From DATJPR01 sp963811705 (GTDB lineage: Bacteria > Bacteroidota > Ignavibacteria > UBA10030 > UBA6906): DNA of 64,000 nt. Positions 36,273 through 44,068 of this stretch are shown here, in pieces. The position numbers were made by a program, and so were the translations under genes. The stretch lies in contig CAWESL010000002.1 in assembly GCA_963811705.1 (NCBI GenBank), forward strand, positions 62,001 through 126,000. The letters run 5' to 3'. The notes beneath the pieces are model-generated. The model searched no databases. It was not told where the DNA came from and saw only the letters and a list, made by a program, of their open reading frames with translations. How positions within the stretch are numbered: position 1 is the first letter of the stretch; each line of letters opens with the position of its first letter.

Positions 36273-39209
36273 TTATTGATGCCGGACAAGCCTTCCATTT
36301 GCCGTGGCCTCGATCGATCCCTTTTGTTCATGCGGCATGCCGGAGGAGAGGTCGCGCCCGTTCTGACGGGCGACTTTGAAATGACCGACCAGATCCTTCA
36401 GGTTTTCGGTCAACCGGTTAAGATCTTCCGCAGCCCGGGCGATCTGCTGCGTCCCGGAGCCGGTCTGGTTGGTCACGGTGGAGATTGCCTCGATGTTCTT
36501 CGAGATCTGCTCCGCAGAAGACGATTGCTGTTCCGATGCCTCGGCGATCTGCTGGACCATCTCGGTCACCTTCTGGCTCACGCCCACGATTGCTTCCAGC
36601 GACTGACCGGCTTTATCGGCGAGAAGGATGCCCGATTCCACTTCCTGGGTGCCGCGGTCCATCGATTCCACCGCACCGGCAGTGTCAACCTGAATCTTCT
36701 TGATCATGCCGGCGATTTCCTTCGTGGCCTTCACCGTCCTCTCCGCGAGTTTCCGGACTTCATCAGCCACCACGGCGAACCCGCGTCCCTGTTCTCCCGC
36801 CCGCGCCGCTTCGATGGCTGCGTTCAACGCGAGGAGATTTGTCTGATCTGCGATGTCGTCAATCACCGATATAATCTCGCCGATCTGATCGCTTGAGCGC
36901 CCGAGTTCCTTGACGGTCTTCGCCGACGAGTGAACAACATCGGCAATGCGCCGCATTCCCGCGACGGTTTGCTTGACAACTTCGCCCCCCTGCGTGGCGG
37001 ACTCTTTGGCTTTTCTCGCCGTGTCGGCGGTGGCCATCGCGCTCTTGGAATTCGCCATGATCGTCCGTGTCATTAATTCCATTGCGCCGGCAACTTCGGC
37101 GGTCTGGCTTGCCTGCTCCTGTGCGCCGGCGGCCATTTCCTCGGTGCTCGAGCTGATCTGGTTGGAAGAACTCGCGGTCGCACTGACGGCTTCCGCGACT
37201 TCTCCGAGGGCAAGGGACAGGCGCTCTGCAACACGATTGATCGAATCGTTGATAAGCCGGTGATCCCCCCGGAATTCGGTCAACACCCGGACCGTGAGAT
37301 CGCCGTTCCCCATGGCTTCGAGGATGCGTGCGCCCTCTTGGATCGGCTTGATTACCGTGTCGAGGGTCCCGTTGAATCCTTCGACGATTCTCCGGAAGTC
37401 GCCCTGGTGACGTCCGATGTCGGCGCGCATCGACAGTTTGCCCTCCATCGCGGCACCGGCGAGCGTCCCTGCGTCCTCCACGAGCAACGTGATCGCGTCG
37501 ATGCAGGTATTCAGATTCAGGATCAGCGTGTTAAAGTCCCCAAAGTAGGTGTCGGTGATCTTCTTCGGAATGTCGCCTTTCGCAATGCGGTCGACATACC
37601 CCGCGGCAACACCCAGCGGCCCCACGACCGCATCCATTGTCGCATTGATCCCTTCCACGATCTTCCGGAAATCACCGTGGTGCTGCAACGCGTCAACCCG
37701 CATGGACAGATTTCCCTCGACGGCGGCGCTGGAGAGATGTCGTGTGTCCGCGATGAGTTTGTTCACCGCGTCGACGCAGCGATTAAGGCTGTTCTTGAGG
37801 TCGTTGAAATCGCCGGCGTATTCGCCCTGAATCACCGGCGGGATGTCTCCCTTGGAGATGCGGTCGACGTATCCGGCTGCCATGCTCAACGGCCCGATAA
37901 CGGCATCCAGGGTTTTGTTCATCCCCTCGACGATGGTCCGGAAATCCCCCTCGTGTCGGGACGCGTCGGCCCGCACCGAGAGACGCCCCTCGACGCCTGC
38001 GTTGGAGAGCAGAGAGATATCCGATACGAGCGCATGGACAGCGTCGATGCACTTGTTCAGGTTGTTCTTCAATTCGTTGAAGTCCCCGCGCGCGTCGGTC
38101 GTGATTCTCGGCGGGATGTCTCCGTTGCTGATGCGGTCGACATACGAGGCCGCCATTTTGAGCGGGCCGATGACGGCATCCAGGGTGTCATTGACCCCCT
38201 GGACAACGTCACGGTATCCTCCCTGGAACGCCGCGCTGTTGCCCCGTTCCGACAGTTGTCCCTCGACCGCGGCCTTCGTGAGACGTCCCGTTTCATCGAC
38301 CAGGCCCCGCAACGCCGTGACGACCTCCGTGAGTCCCGCAGCCAGCATGTCATGGTCGGAACTGCGCGGGATGTCGGCGGAAAGGTCGCCCGCAGCGATG
38401 GCGGTGAGGGCGTTGACCTGCGCCTTGATGTTCTCTGTGAGCGCGCTGAATGCCCGTTCGAGATCGCCGAATTCGTCCTTCGACTGGACGCGGACAGAAA
38501 CGCTGTAGTCGCCGTCCGCGAGCTGCCCCAGAACCTTTTGCAGCGACTTGATCGGCCTCGCTATCCGGGGGGCGATCACGAATGTCCAGACCGCGAAAAT
38601 GAACGCTCCCACACCCATCCCGATCGCGGAGAGCACGATGAGCGAGGTCATCCGCTCGCTCATGGATGTTTTCAGGCTCCTGGCACGGTCGATCAGAGCA
38701 CGGTCGGCCGCGTCAAACGTCGCCATCATATCGTTCCCGAGATTGACGCCGTCCGTGTTCTCAATGTCGGCGGCCATGTCGAAGTTCTTCGTAATGGACG
38801 CGCTAAGAATGGGATCCGCAACGAACGACTTATAGTTCTTCCATTTCTCCCTGACATCGGCGAGTCCCTTCTTCACCTCCGGAAGGGTCGTAAGGGTATC
38901 CAACGTGTCCAAGGCATGATCGATGGCATTCCGGGCGTGCTGGTACGCCGCAACATGGTCTTTGAAGCCCGCCGCGTATTGTTTCGACGACAATTGCATC
39001 ATTACATTGCGAACCACGAGGAGATTCGCGTGAATCGTTTCGATCTGTTCTTTCGATCGGATATAGACCTGAAAGATCTCCTGATCAATCGTCCTGGTGG
39101 TTTGGGACAGGGAGAAGAGATTCACGCCGATGATCACGGTCGCGACGCCGCCAATGGCGAAATACCCGTACTGAATCTTCCGTACGAACTTCCGGTTCCT
39201 GAACCACAT
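36273..39209 (-). CDS. Methyl-accepting chemotaxis protein with tandem HAMP-type repeats
   Basis: A 978-residue chemoreceptor. Residues 10-35 form the first membrane helix, followed by a periplasmic four-helix-type sensor (about 36-188), a second membrane helix (LIVLSAIGMGVGAFIFAVWTFV), a HAMP domain (IARPIKSLQKVLGQLADGDY), then four consecutive 91-residue units (303-666) each with the GDI/GDL and VDRI/ILEAM HAMP features, and the signalling domain with the canonical tip (VIDDIADQTNLLALNAAIEA). No NWETF-type tether is present at the C-terminus. The long HAMP stack would extend the signalling hairpin far from the membrane. Confidence 0.96.
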   Translation of the reverse strand: MWFRNRKFVRKIQYGYFAIGGVATVIIGVNLFSLSQTTRTIDQEIFQVYIRSKEQIETIHANLLVVRNVMMQLSSKQYAAGFKDHVAAYQHARNAIDHALDTLDTLTTLPEVKKGLADVREKWKNYKSFVADPILSASITKNFDMAADIENTDGVNLGNDMMATFDAADRALIDRARSLKTSMSERMTSLIVLSAIGMGVGAFIFAVWTFVIAPRIARPIKSLQKVLGQLADGDYSVSVRVQSKDEFGDLERAFSALTENIKAQVNALTAIAAGDLSADIPRSSDHDMLAAGLTEVVTALRGLVDETGRLTKAAVEGQLSERGNSAAFQGGYRDVVQGVNDTLDAVIGPLKMAASYVDRISNGDIPPRITTDARGDFNELKNNLNKCIDAVHALVSDISLLSNAGVEGRLSVRADASRHEGDFRTIVEGMNKTLDAVIGPLSMAAGYVDRISKGDIPPVIQGEYAGDFNDLKNSLNRCVDAVNKLIADTRHLSSAAVEGNLSMRVDALQHHGDFRKIVEGINATMDAVVGPLGVAAGYVDRIAKGDIPKKITDTYFGDFNTLILNLNTCIDAITLLVEDAGTLAGAAMEGKLSMRADIGRHQGDFRRIVEGFNGTLDTVIKPIQEGARILEAMGNGDLTVRVLTEFRGDHRLINDSINRVAERLSLALGEVAEAVSATASSSNQISSSTEEMAAGAQEQASQTAEVAGAMELMTRTIMANSKSAMATADTARKAKESATQGGEVVKQTVAGMRRIADVVHSSAKTVKELGRSSDQIGEIISVIDDIADQTNLLALNAAIEAARAGEQGRGFAVVADEVRKLAERTVKATKEIAGMIKKIQVDTAGAVESMDRGTQEVESGILLADKAGQSLEAIVGVSQKVTEMVQQIAEASEQQSSSAEQISKNIEAISTVTNQTGSGTQQIARAAEDLNRLTENLKDLVGHFKVARQNGRDLSSGMPHEQKGSIEATANGRLVRHQ
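37212..38303 (-). repeat. Four tandem 273-bp in-frame repeats in the chemoreceptor gene
   Basis: The repeats correspond to residues 303-393, 394-484, 485-575 and 576-666, each exactly 91 residues. They share, for example, the pattern AAVEGxLSxR, GDFRxIVEGxNxTLDAVIGP, YVDRIxxGDIP and GDFNxLxxxLNxCIDA. Units 1-3 are closest to each other; the fourth is the most diverged (ILEAMGNGDL). Each unit looks like two HAMP modules. Confidence 0.85.
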
Positions 39210-39239
39210 GGAATGGTCTCCGAGAATGAGACAACGCCT

Positions 39240-39647
39240 CTATTGTATCTTAAAGGTAATGGGGATCGACAGTTGGACTTTCACGGCCGATCCGTTTTGC
39301 TTTCCCGGCGAGAACCTCGTCTCTTTGATCGCCTTGATGGCCGCATCATCACAGCCGGCCGGGAGCCCTTTCAGGATCTTCACTTCGTCCACATCCCCCT
39401 TCTCATTGATGTACGCGACGAGATAGATTTTGCCTTCGACATGTGCCGTCCTCGCCAGTTCCGGATACACAAGACGCTTGGAAATCGCGCCAAGTCCCCC
39501 GATAGGTTCCGGCATGACATCGGCAAACGGAAGATATCCCGCCTCCTTTTCATCGCCGCCGGGGATCGGAACAGGCGATGGAAAACCAAGACTCAACGTG
39601 CTGACGAACAGCATTGCAAGGGCGAGAAGAATAAACGTCCGCTTCAT
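39240..39647 (-). CDS. Secreted TonB C-terminal-domain protein
   Basis: A 135-residue protein with a cleavable-looking signal peptide (MKRTFILLALAMLFVSTLSLG), a short linker and a TonB C-terminal domain (VYPELARTAHVEGKIYLVAY, DVDEVKILKG, KAIKETRFSPGKQ, PITFKI). Classical TonB has a membrane anchor and Pro-rich stalk; here neither is evident, so it may be a periplasmic domain acting alone. The ATG at 39647 is preferred because it opens the signal peptide. Neighbours are a chemoreceptor and cheW. Confidence 0.87.
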   Translation of the reverse strand: MKRTFILLALAMLFVSTLSLGFPSPVPIPGGDEKEAGYLPFADVMPEPIGGLGAISKRLVYPELARTAHVEGKIYLVAYINEKGDVDEVKILKGLPAGCDDAAIKAIKETRFSPGKQNGSAVKVQLSIPITFKIQ

Positions 39648-39998
39648 GACCGTCACTCCACGATGTGAACCATTACCCACGGCGCTCCGTCTGGACAGTC
39701 CAGTCCGCCGCTGGGAAATTGCCGTTTTCCCATTGTCCTTCCATTCCGATGCCAATGCTCACTTGCATCGTAGTGCCGAGATCCGGCGGGTCTACGATCT
39801 CTGCACGGTAAATTCTCCCCAAATTTGTAGGAATCTCCCTTCAGCCCAATACCCCGCAATCCGGTATCCACACCAAGGCTTCACGGCTATGCCGGTTATC
39901 GTCGTGGCAGCGAGGGCCGATGATCCCGAACATGCAGAGGACGCCATGCACGTGCACGCGTCCTCTGCATAAATCCGTCATCCCACGAAGAGGCTTTC
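39648..39998 (-). other. 351-base gap between cheW and the TonB-domain gene
   Basis: No convincing coding frame lies here. The cheW-proximal end carries a strong perfect hairpin (39932-39970). The remainder must hold the promoter of the TonB-domain gene, but I recognise no clear sigma-54 or sigma-28 element in it. Confidence 0.5.
39932..39970 (-). terminator. Strong hairpin downstream of cheW
   Basis: A perfect 13-bp inverted repeat (ATGCAGAGGACGC and its complement GCGTCCTCTGCAT) with a 13-base loop that itself contains a GCACGTGC palindrome. It lies 29 bases after the cheW stop. There is no U-tract on either strand, so it may stop transcription inefficiently or stabilise the cheW mRNA. Confidence 0.6.
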
Positions 39999-40493
39999 CT
40001 ACGCCACTGCACTGACCGCCTGCTGTTGCCCCTCGGTGAGAATCTTTTCGAGGTCCAGAAGGATCAGCAAACGATCATCGAGCTTGCCGACAGCGGTGAT
40101 ATATTCCGCCCTGACGCTTCCGGCGAGGGAAGGAGGCGGCTCCGTGACGCTGCGCGGGATTCTGAGAACTTCATGGACGGCATCCACGACGAACCCGACG
40201 ACTTTCCCGGCAAGTTCCACGACCACGATTCGCGTATTCTTGTTTCGCTCGATACGGTCCATCCCGAACCGCCTCCGGAGATTAACGATAGGGATGACCT
40301 TTCCGCGCAGGTTTATGACGCCGTCCACGAACTCGGGGGCATTGGGAACCCGGGTCACCTCGAGCATGCGGTTGATCTCCTGCACTTTGAGGATATCGAC
40401 GCCGAATTCCTCATCGCCAATCTTGAAACTCACAAGCTGGAGGAGTTCTTCGGCTCCGAGCGCCTGCGCCGCTTCCGATACTGTTGCTGTCAT
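39999..40493 (-). CDS. cheW: CheW, chemotaxis coupling protein
   Basis: CheW links chemoreceptors to CheA. The 164-residue protein has the family features LVSFKIGDEEFGVDILKVQEI, ITRVPNAPEFVDGVINLRGKV-type core (TRVPNAPEFVDGVINLRGK), IPIVNLRRRFG, VVELAGKVVGFVVDAV and a C-terminal LLILLDLEKIL. GAGG lies just upstream of the ATG. It is separated from cheA by about 20 kb, next to the chemoreceptor. Confidence 0.97.
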   Translation of the reverse strand: MTATVSEAAQALGAEELLQLVSFKIGDEEFGVDILKVQEINRMLEVTRVPNAPEFVDGVINLRGKVIPIVNLRRRFGMDRIERNKNTRIVVVELAGKVVGFVVDAVHEVLRIPRSVTEPPPSLAGSVRAEYITAVGKLDDRLLILLDLEKILTEGQQQAVSAVA

Positions 40494-40535
40494 ACCTGCC
40501 TCGTGTTATTCGATAGGAACGATTGTGGCGTCAAT

Positions 40536-40763
40536 CTAATGGATCGTGGTCGCTGACCGATATCCATCGGAAAAGACGGCCTGATACAACCCCGGATCAT
40601 CTTCGGGAGACCCTGCTTCCTCTTCGAGCGGGAAGAACCGGCAATCAGGGTAATGGATATCACCGTCTTCCGGCTGGGCATGATGGCACTCGGGGCACCT
40701 TCGTCGTAGCCCCTCGACCCTTGACGGCTGATGCGACATCTGCGGACGTCGATAGAACCTCAT
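40536..40763 (-). CDS. Small Cys-rich protein upstream of cheW
   Basis: A 75-residue frame with a putative metal-binding core RRRCPECHHAQ followed by HYPDCRFFPLEEE, i.e. C-x2-C-H plus a further Cys. The start shown (ATG 40763) has GGGGAG nine bases upstream; an ATG three codons earlier is too close to it. No family is recognised. It lies 42 bases before cheW. The clustered Cys/His residues and a good ribosome site support a real gene, but its small size keeps this uncertain. Confidence 0.5.
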   Translation of the reverse strand: MRFYRRPQMSHQPSRVEGLRRRCPECHHAQPEDGDIHYPDCRFFPLEEEAGSPEDDPGLYQAVFSDGYRSATTIH

Positions 40764-40837
40764 GCTGCACATCTCCCCGGGAATTGACTTCCGGATTGCC
40801 CGGCGGGGTCACGACCGTCACATCGTTGACGGACTGA

Positions 40838-41062
40838 TCACACCGGCTTCTCTTCGTTGCTGCGGAACCGCGACGCCGCAATGGCGAGCGTCGTTCCGCA
40901 CTGCGCGTGACAATGAGTAAACAGGAGAAGCCCTTCCACCGGAATGCCGTCCAGCGCCCGTCGTTTCAGATAGACGTACCCTTCGAAGTGGTTCTCCGGA
41001 TCATTCAAAAACTCTTCTCGCGTCAACCATTCGGATGTGCACAGGCTGCATTTCTTGAACAT
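40838..41062 (-). CDS. Small Cys-rich protein, putative zinc ribbon
   Basis: A 74-residue protein with an N-terminal C-x2-C pair (MFKKCSLCTSEWLTREEFLN) and a C-terminal H-C-H-x2-C cluster (FTHCHAQCGTTLAIA). The segment WxTREEFLxDP...GY and LFxHCxxxCGTTLA has the look of a conserved small family of unknown function. The ATG at 41062 opens at the first cysteine pair; an upstream extension to 41188 would overlap the next gene. It is probably co-transcribed with the receiver upstream and the Cys-rich ORF and cheW downstream. Confidence 0.75.
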   Translation of the reverse strand: MFKKCSLCTSEWLTREEFLNDPENHFEGYVYLKRRALDGIPVEGLLLFTHCHAQCGTTLAIAASRFRSNEEKPV

Positions 41063-41096
41063 TGTATTGTCCTGAGCATGGACATTCCCCCGCCCC

Positions 41097-41507
41097 TCAG
41101 CATACCTCGCCGAGGAGATCAGGGAGGAGATCCTGAAGTCGGTATAGTTCGGCCGGCTTTCGAATGAAGGCAGCATATGAGACGCCATGGGAGCGCTCCC
41201 GAATTTCTTCCGCCGGATATCCTGAGATCACGACAGACGGAACATTGACCCCGGTCTGGCGCAACGCCGTGATCAGGTCAATTCCCGTTTTCCCGACCAG
41301 TTGATAATCGGTGAGGACAAGATCAATTCTCGTCGTTTCGCACAACTTCAGCGCCGCTTCGACGCTTTCCGCCGGGATCACATCGTACCCCAGCGAGTGG
41401 ATCAGGCCGCACAATGATCGGCGGAAAAGGTCATCGTCCTCCACGACGAGAATCCTCTTGCCGGACACCATCTGCCACTGATCGGTATTCACTATCGACA
41501 CCCCCAT
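41097..41507 (-). CDS. Single-domain response regulator
   Basis: A receiver-only protein of about 136 residues (ILVVEDDDLFRRSL, phosphoacceptor Asp in LVLTDYQLVGKTG, VISGYP, IRKPAEL). No output domain is present. The start is uncertain: ATG 41507 is shown, ATG 41471 (MVSGKRILVVED) is equally plausible. It may receive phosphate from the REC-PAS kinase encoded immediately upstream at 41710-43998. Confidence 0.88.
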   Translation of the reverse strand: MGVSIVNTDQWQMVSGKRILVVEDDDLFRRSLCGLIHSLGYDVIPAESVEAALKLCETTRIDLVLTDYQLVGKTGIDLITALRQTGVNVPSVVISGYPAEEIRERSHGVSYAAFIRKPAELYRLQDLLPDLLGEVC

Positions 41508-41709
41508 GAGTTCAAGATCCGCGCACACCTGCGAATCGTTTCCCCGTCGTTGCATCAGAAGGGGACAAATGGCATGCCAGCGCCCGGGAAAACAAAAGAG
41601 CGGACTATTCTGCAAAGCGGGTCGCGCCGGCGGGAAATGGCTGGCGAATATTGCTCAGATGGAGAGGGTGGGATGGTGGGACAGCGCGGAGGCCGACTCC
41701 TACAGACAA

Positions 41710-43998
41710 TCAGTCGCCGATGACATCGCGGACAGTCTGGAGAAACTGATCGGGCCGGAACGGTTTCGAAACCACCTGCAGTTTTTCCTCCTGGAGAAGG
41801 CTGGCAATCAGCTGGTCCGAGACGAATCCTGTACAGAAGAACGCTTTCAGGCCCGGATGGATGGCCTTGAGCGCAACGTAGACCTGGCCTCCGTCCATCG
41901 TCGGCATGACAAGATCCAGGATCACAAGATCGATCTCCTGAAATCGCTTCCGGAAAAGTTCGATCGCTTCCGGTCCGTTGTTCGCAAGGAGAACGGTATA
42001 TCCTTCATCTTCGAGAAGTTCCTTCCCGAGGTCCTGCATTGCCGGCTCGTCGTCGACCAGGAGGACGCACTGTTTCGGCTTCCCGCTCCGCCGATGGGGA
42101 AGTTCCTTCGCGCCGAGCGTCGGGAGATAGACGTGGAACGTCGTCCCCCGGCCGACCTCGCTTTCCACGGTGATGGCACCGTGGTGACTTCGGATGATAT
42201 TATACACGATGGACAGCCCGAGACCGGTGCCTCGACCGCGGTCCTTGGTCGTGAAAAACGGATCGAATATTTTCGCGCGAATTTCTTCGGGGATGCCGAC
42301 ACCGGTATCCGTGACCGAGATTTCAACACACTCATTCCCTTGTGCCGCAAAGAGCTGTGGGCCGACGTCGCGGCCGATAACGACATTCCGTGCCGTTACG
42401 CTGAGCGTGCCTCCGCCCGGGCCGCGCGCCAGGATGGCATCCCGTGCATTGACGCAGAGATTCATCAACACCTGATACAGCTCGCCGTGGTCTCCCAGGA
42501 TCGGAGCGAGCGTCCCGGGGATCGACGCTTCGATGTGCACCTCCGAGGGGAATGTATCCCTGCCCGAGGACACGACTTCGTTGCACAGCGTCACGACGTC
42601 CGTCGGCAGCGTATGGTGGCGCGACGAGCGCGCGAACGACAGGAGTTGTCCCGCGAGCTCGGCGCCGCGCTGCGCGGACCGCTCGATGGTCTCCACGTAC
42701 TTCTTCACTTTCACCTGATCGTCAATGTGCTTGCGCAGTTGCATCGAAAACCCCAGCACGTTGTTCAGCACATTGTTGAAATCGTGCGCGATGCCGCTCG
42801 CGAGCGTTCCGATGCTTTCCATCTTTTGCGCCTGGCGCAGCTGCTCCTCAAGCCGGTTGCGTTCGCTGACATCGCGAAGGATAACGGTGAAGAACTTCTT
42901 CCATCCCACCTCAATCTGGGAGATGGACGCCTCGATCGGAAACTCCTCGCCGTTGGCGCGAACACCGTACACAAGACCGAGATTCCCCATTTGCCGACGG
43001 GTGGTTCCCGAACTGCCGTATTCCTGGACGTGCCCGTCATGGAGACCCCGAAACCGTTCCGGGATAAGGCACCGGACATGCCGTCCCACGGCCTCCTGCG
43101 ACGTGATTCCGAACATCTTCTCCGCGGCTTCGTTGAACAGGAGAATGCGCTGGTCCTTGTCCATGGTGACGATCGCATCCATGGCGGAGCCCACGATCCC
43201 GGAAAGCTGCGCCTGGCTCTGACGGACCGCCTCCTCGGAGCGTCGCCGATCCGTCACATCGCGGAACACAAGCACCACACCCGTAATTTCCCCCGCTTGA
43301 TTGCGAATGGGTGCGGCACTGTCATCGATCGGAATTTCCCGTCCGTCCCGGGACAGCAGCAGCGTGCGGGCAACGAGCCGGGTGGGCATCTTGCTGGCCA
43401 TCGCGTTTTGGACGGGGTTCGGAATCGCTTCACGTGTCCGCTCGTCGACAATCGCAAAGACCGCGATGAGCTGCTGGCCAACCGAATCCGCCTGGGTCCA
43501 GCCCGTCAATTGCTCCGCGACGGTATTCATGAACCGGATCGTCCCGGTCGTATCCGTGGCAATGACCGCATCCCCGATGCTCTTCAGCACGGCGGAGAGC
43601 CATTCCTCGCTTTCGCGCAGCCGTCGCTCCATCTGGTTCTTGAAGAGCGCCATCTCGATGGTGATGTGGAGCTCGCGTTCTTCGAACGGTTTCAGCAGAT
43701 AGCCGAACGCGTCGGTGCGTTTTGCCCGCTGCAGCGTCTTCTCGTCCGCATAGGCGGTCAGATAAATGACCGGGATCTCGTGCTGTTTTGAAATGATGTC
43801 CGCTGCCTGGATGCCGTCCATGCTGCCCCGCAGCATGATATCCATCAACACCAGATCCGGTTTGGTGGACTCCGCCATGCGAATCGCTTCTTCGCCGGAG
43901 CCCGCCATCCCGCTCACCTGATAGCCGAGGTGGCGAAGACGGTTTGCGATATCCTTCGCAACGATATTTTCATCTTCAACGACGAGAACGGTCGTCAT
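41710..43998 (-). CDS. Soluble hybrid histidine kinase REC-PAS-PAS-HisKA-HATPase-REC
   Basis: A 762-residue kinase with no membrane segment. Order: receiver with D53 (LVLMDIMLRGSMDG; KPFEEREL), two PAS domains (about residues 125-255 and 260-385), HisKA with H405 (LASGIAHDFNNVLN, the NtrB-like type), HATPase (MNLCVNARDAI, DTGVGIP, GTGLGLSIV) and a C-terminal receiver with D695 (LVILDLVMPTMDGG). The first receiver is very similar to those of the kinases at 30600 and 44069. It is followed by a receiver-only gene. Confidence 0.95.
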   Translation of the reverse strand: MTTVLVVEDENIVAKDIANRLRHLGYQVSGMAGSGEEAIRMAESTKPDLVLMDIMLRGSMDGIQAADIISKQHEIPVIYLTAYADEKTLQRAKRTDAFGYLLKPFEERELHITIEMALFKNQMERRLRESEEWLSAVLKSIGDAVIATDTTGTIRFMNTVAEQLTGWTQADSVGQQLIAVFAIVDERTREAIPNPVQNAMASKMPTRLVARTLLLSRDGREIPIDDSAAPIRNQAGEITGVVLVFRDVTDRRRSEEAVRQSQAQLSGIVGSAMDAIVTMDKDQRILLFNEAAEKMFGITSQEAVGRHVRCLIPERFRGLHDGHVQEYGSSGTTRRQMGNLGLVYGVRANGEEFPIEASISQIEVGWKKFFTVILRDVSERNRLEEQLRQAQKMESIGTLASGIAHDFNNVLNNVLGFSMQLRKHIDDQVKVKKYVETIERSAQRGAELAGQLLSFARSSRHHTLPTDVVTLCNEVVSSGRDTFPSEVHIEASIPGTLAPILGDHGELYQVLMNLCVNARDAILARGPGGGTLSVTARNVVIGRDVGPQLFAAQGNECVEISVTDTGVGIPEEIRAKIFDPFFTTKDRGRGTGLGLSIVYNIIRSHHGAITVESEVGRGTTFHVYLPTLGAKELPHRRSGKPKQCVLLVDDEPAMQDLGKELLEDEGYTVLLANNGPEAIELFRKRFQEIDLVILDLVMPTMDGGQVYVALKAIHPGLKAFFCTGFVSDQLIASLLQEEKLQVVSKPFRPDQFLQTVRDVIGD

Positions 43999-44068
43999 CG
44001 TAGGCTTTCCTGTGGGTCTTCGTCACGGGCGCGCTGCGGATTCCCCGGCGCTTCCCGGGAGGTAATGG

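Noticed and set aside
36600..36640. Sigma-28-like GCCGATAA inside the chemoreceptor gene
   Set aside because: No matching -35 box at 15-base spacing; inside coding sequence.
37260..39668. 802-codon open frame on the plus strand
   Set aside because: It is antisense to the chemoreceptor, repeats in step with the 273-bp units, has no family features, and reflects the codon pattern of G+C-rich DNA.
40490..40681. 63-codon minus-strand frame overlapping the Cys-rich ORF
   Set aside because: It lacks the Cys/His cluster and a ribosome site; the frame at 40536-40763 is more convincing.
41564..41579. TGGCAT-N5-TTGTC before the receiver gene at 41507
   Set aside because: The essential GC of the -12 box is GT and the -24 box is imperfect.
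41506..43791. 761-codon open frame on the plus strand
   Set aside because: Antisense shadow of the hybrid kinase at 41710-43998; its composition (rich in R, H, D) is typical of shadows.
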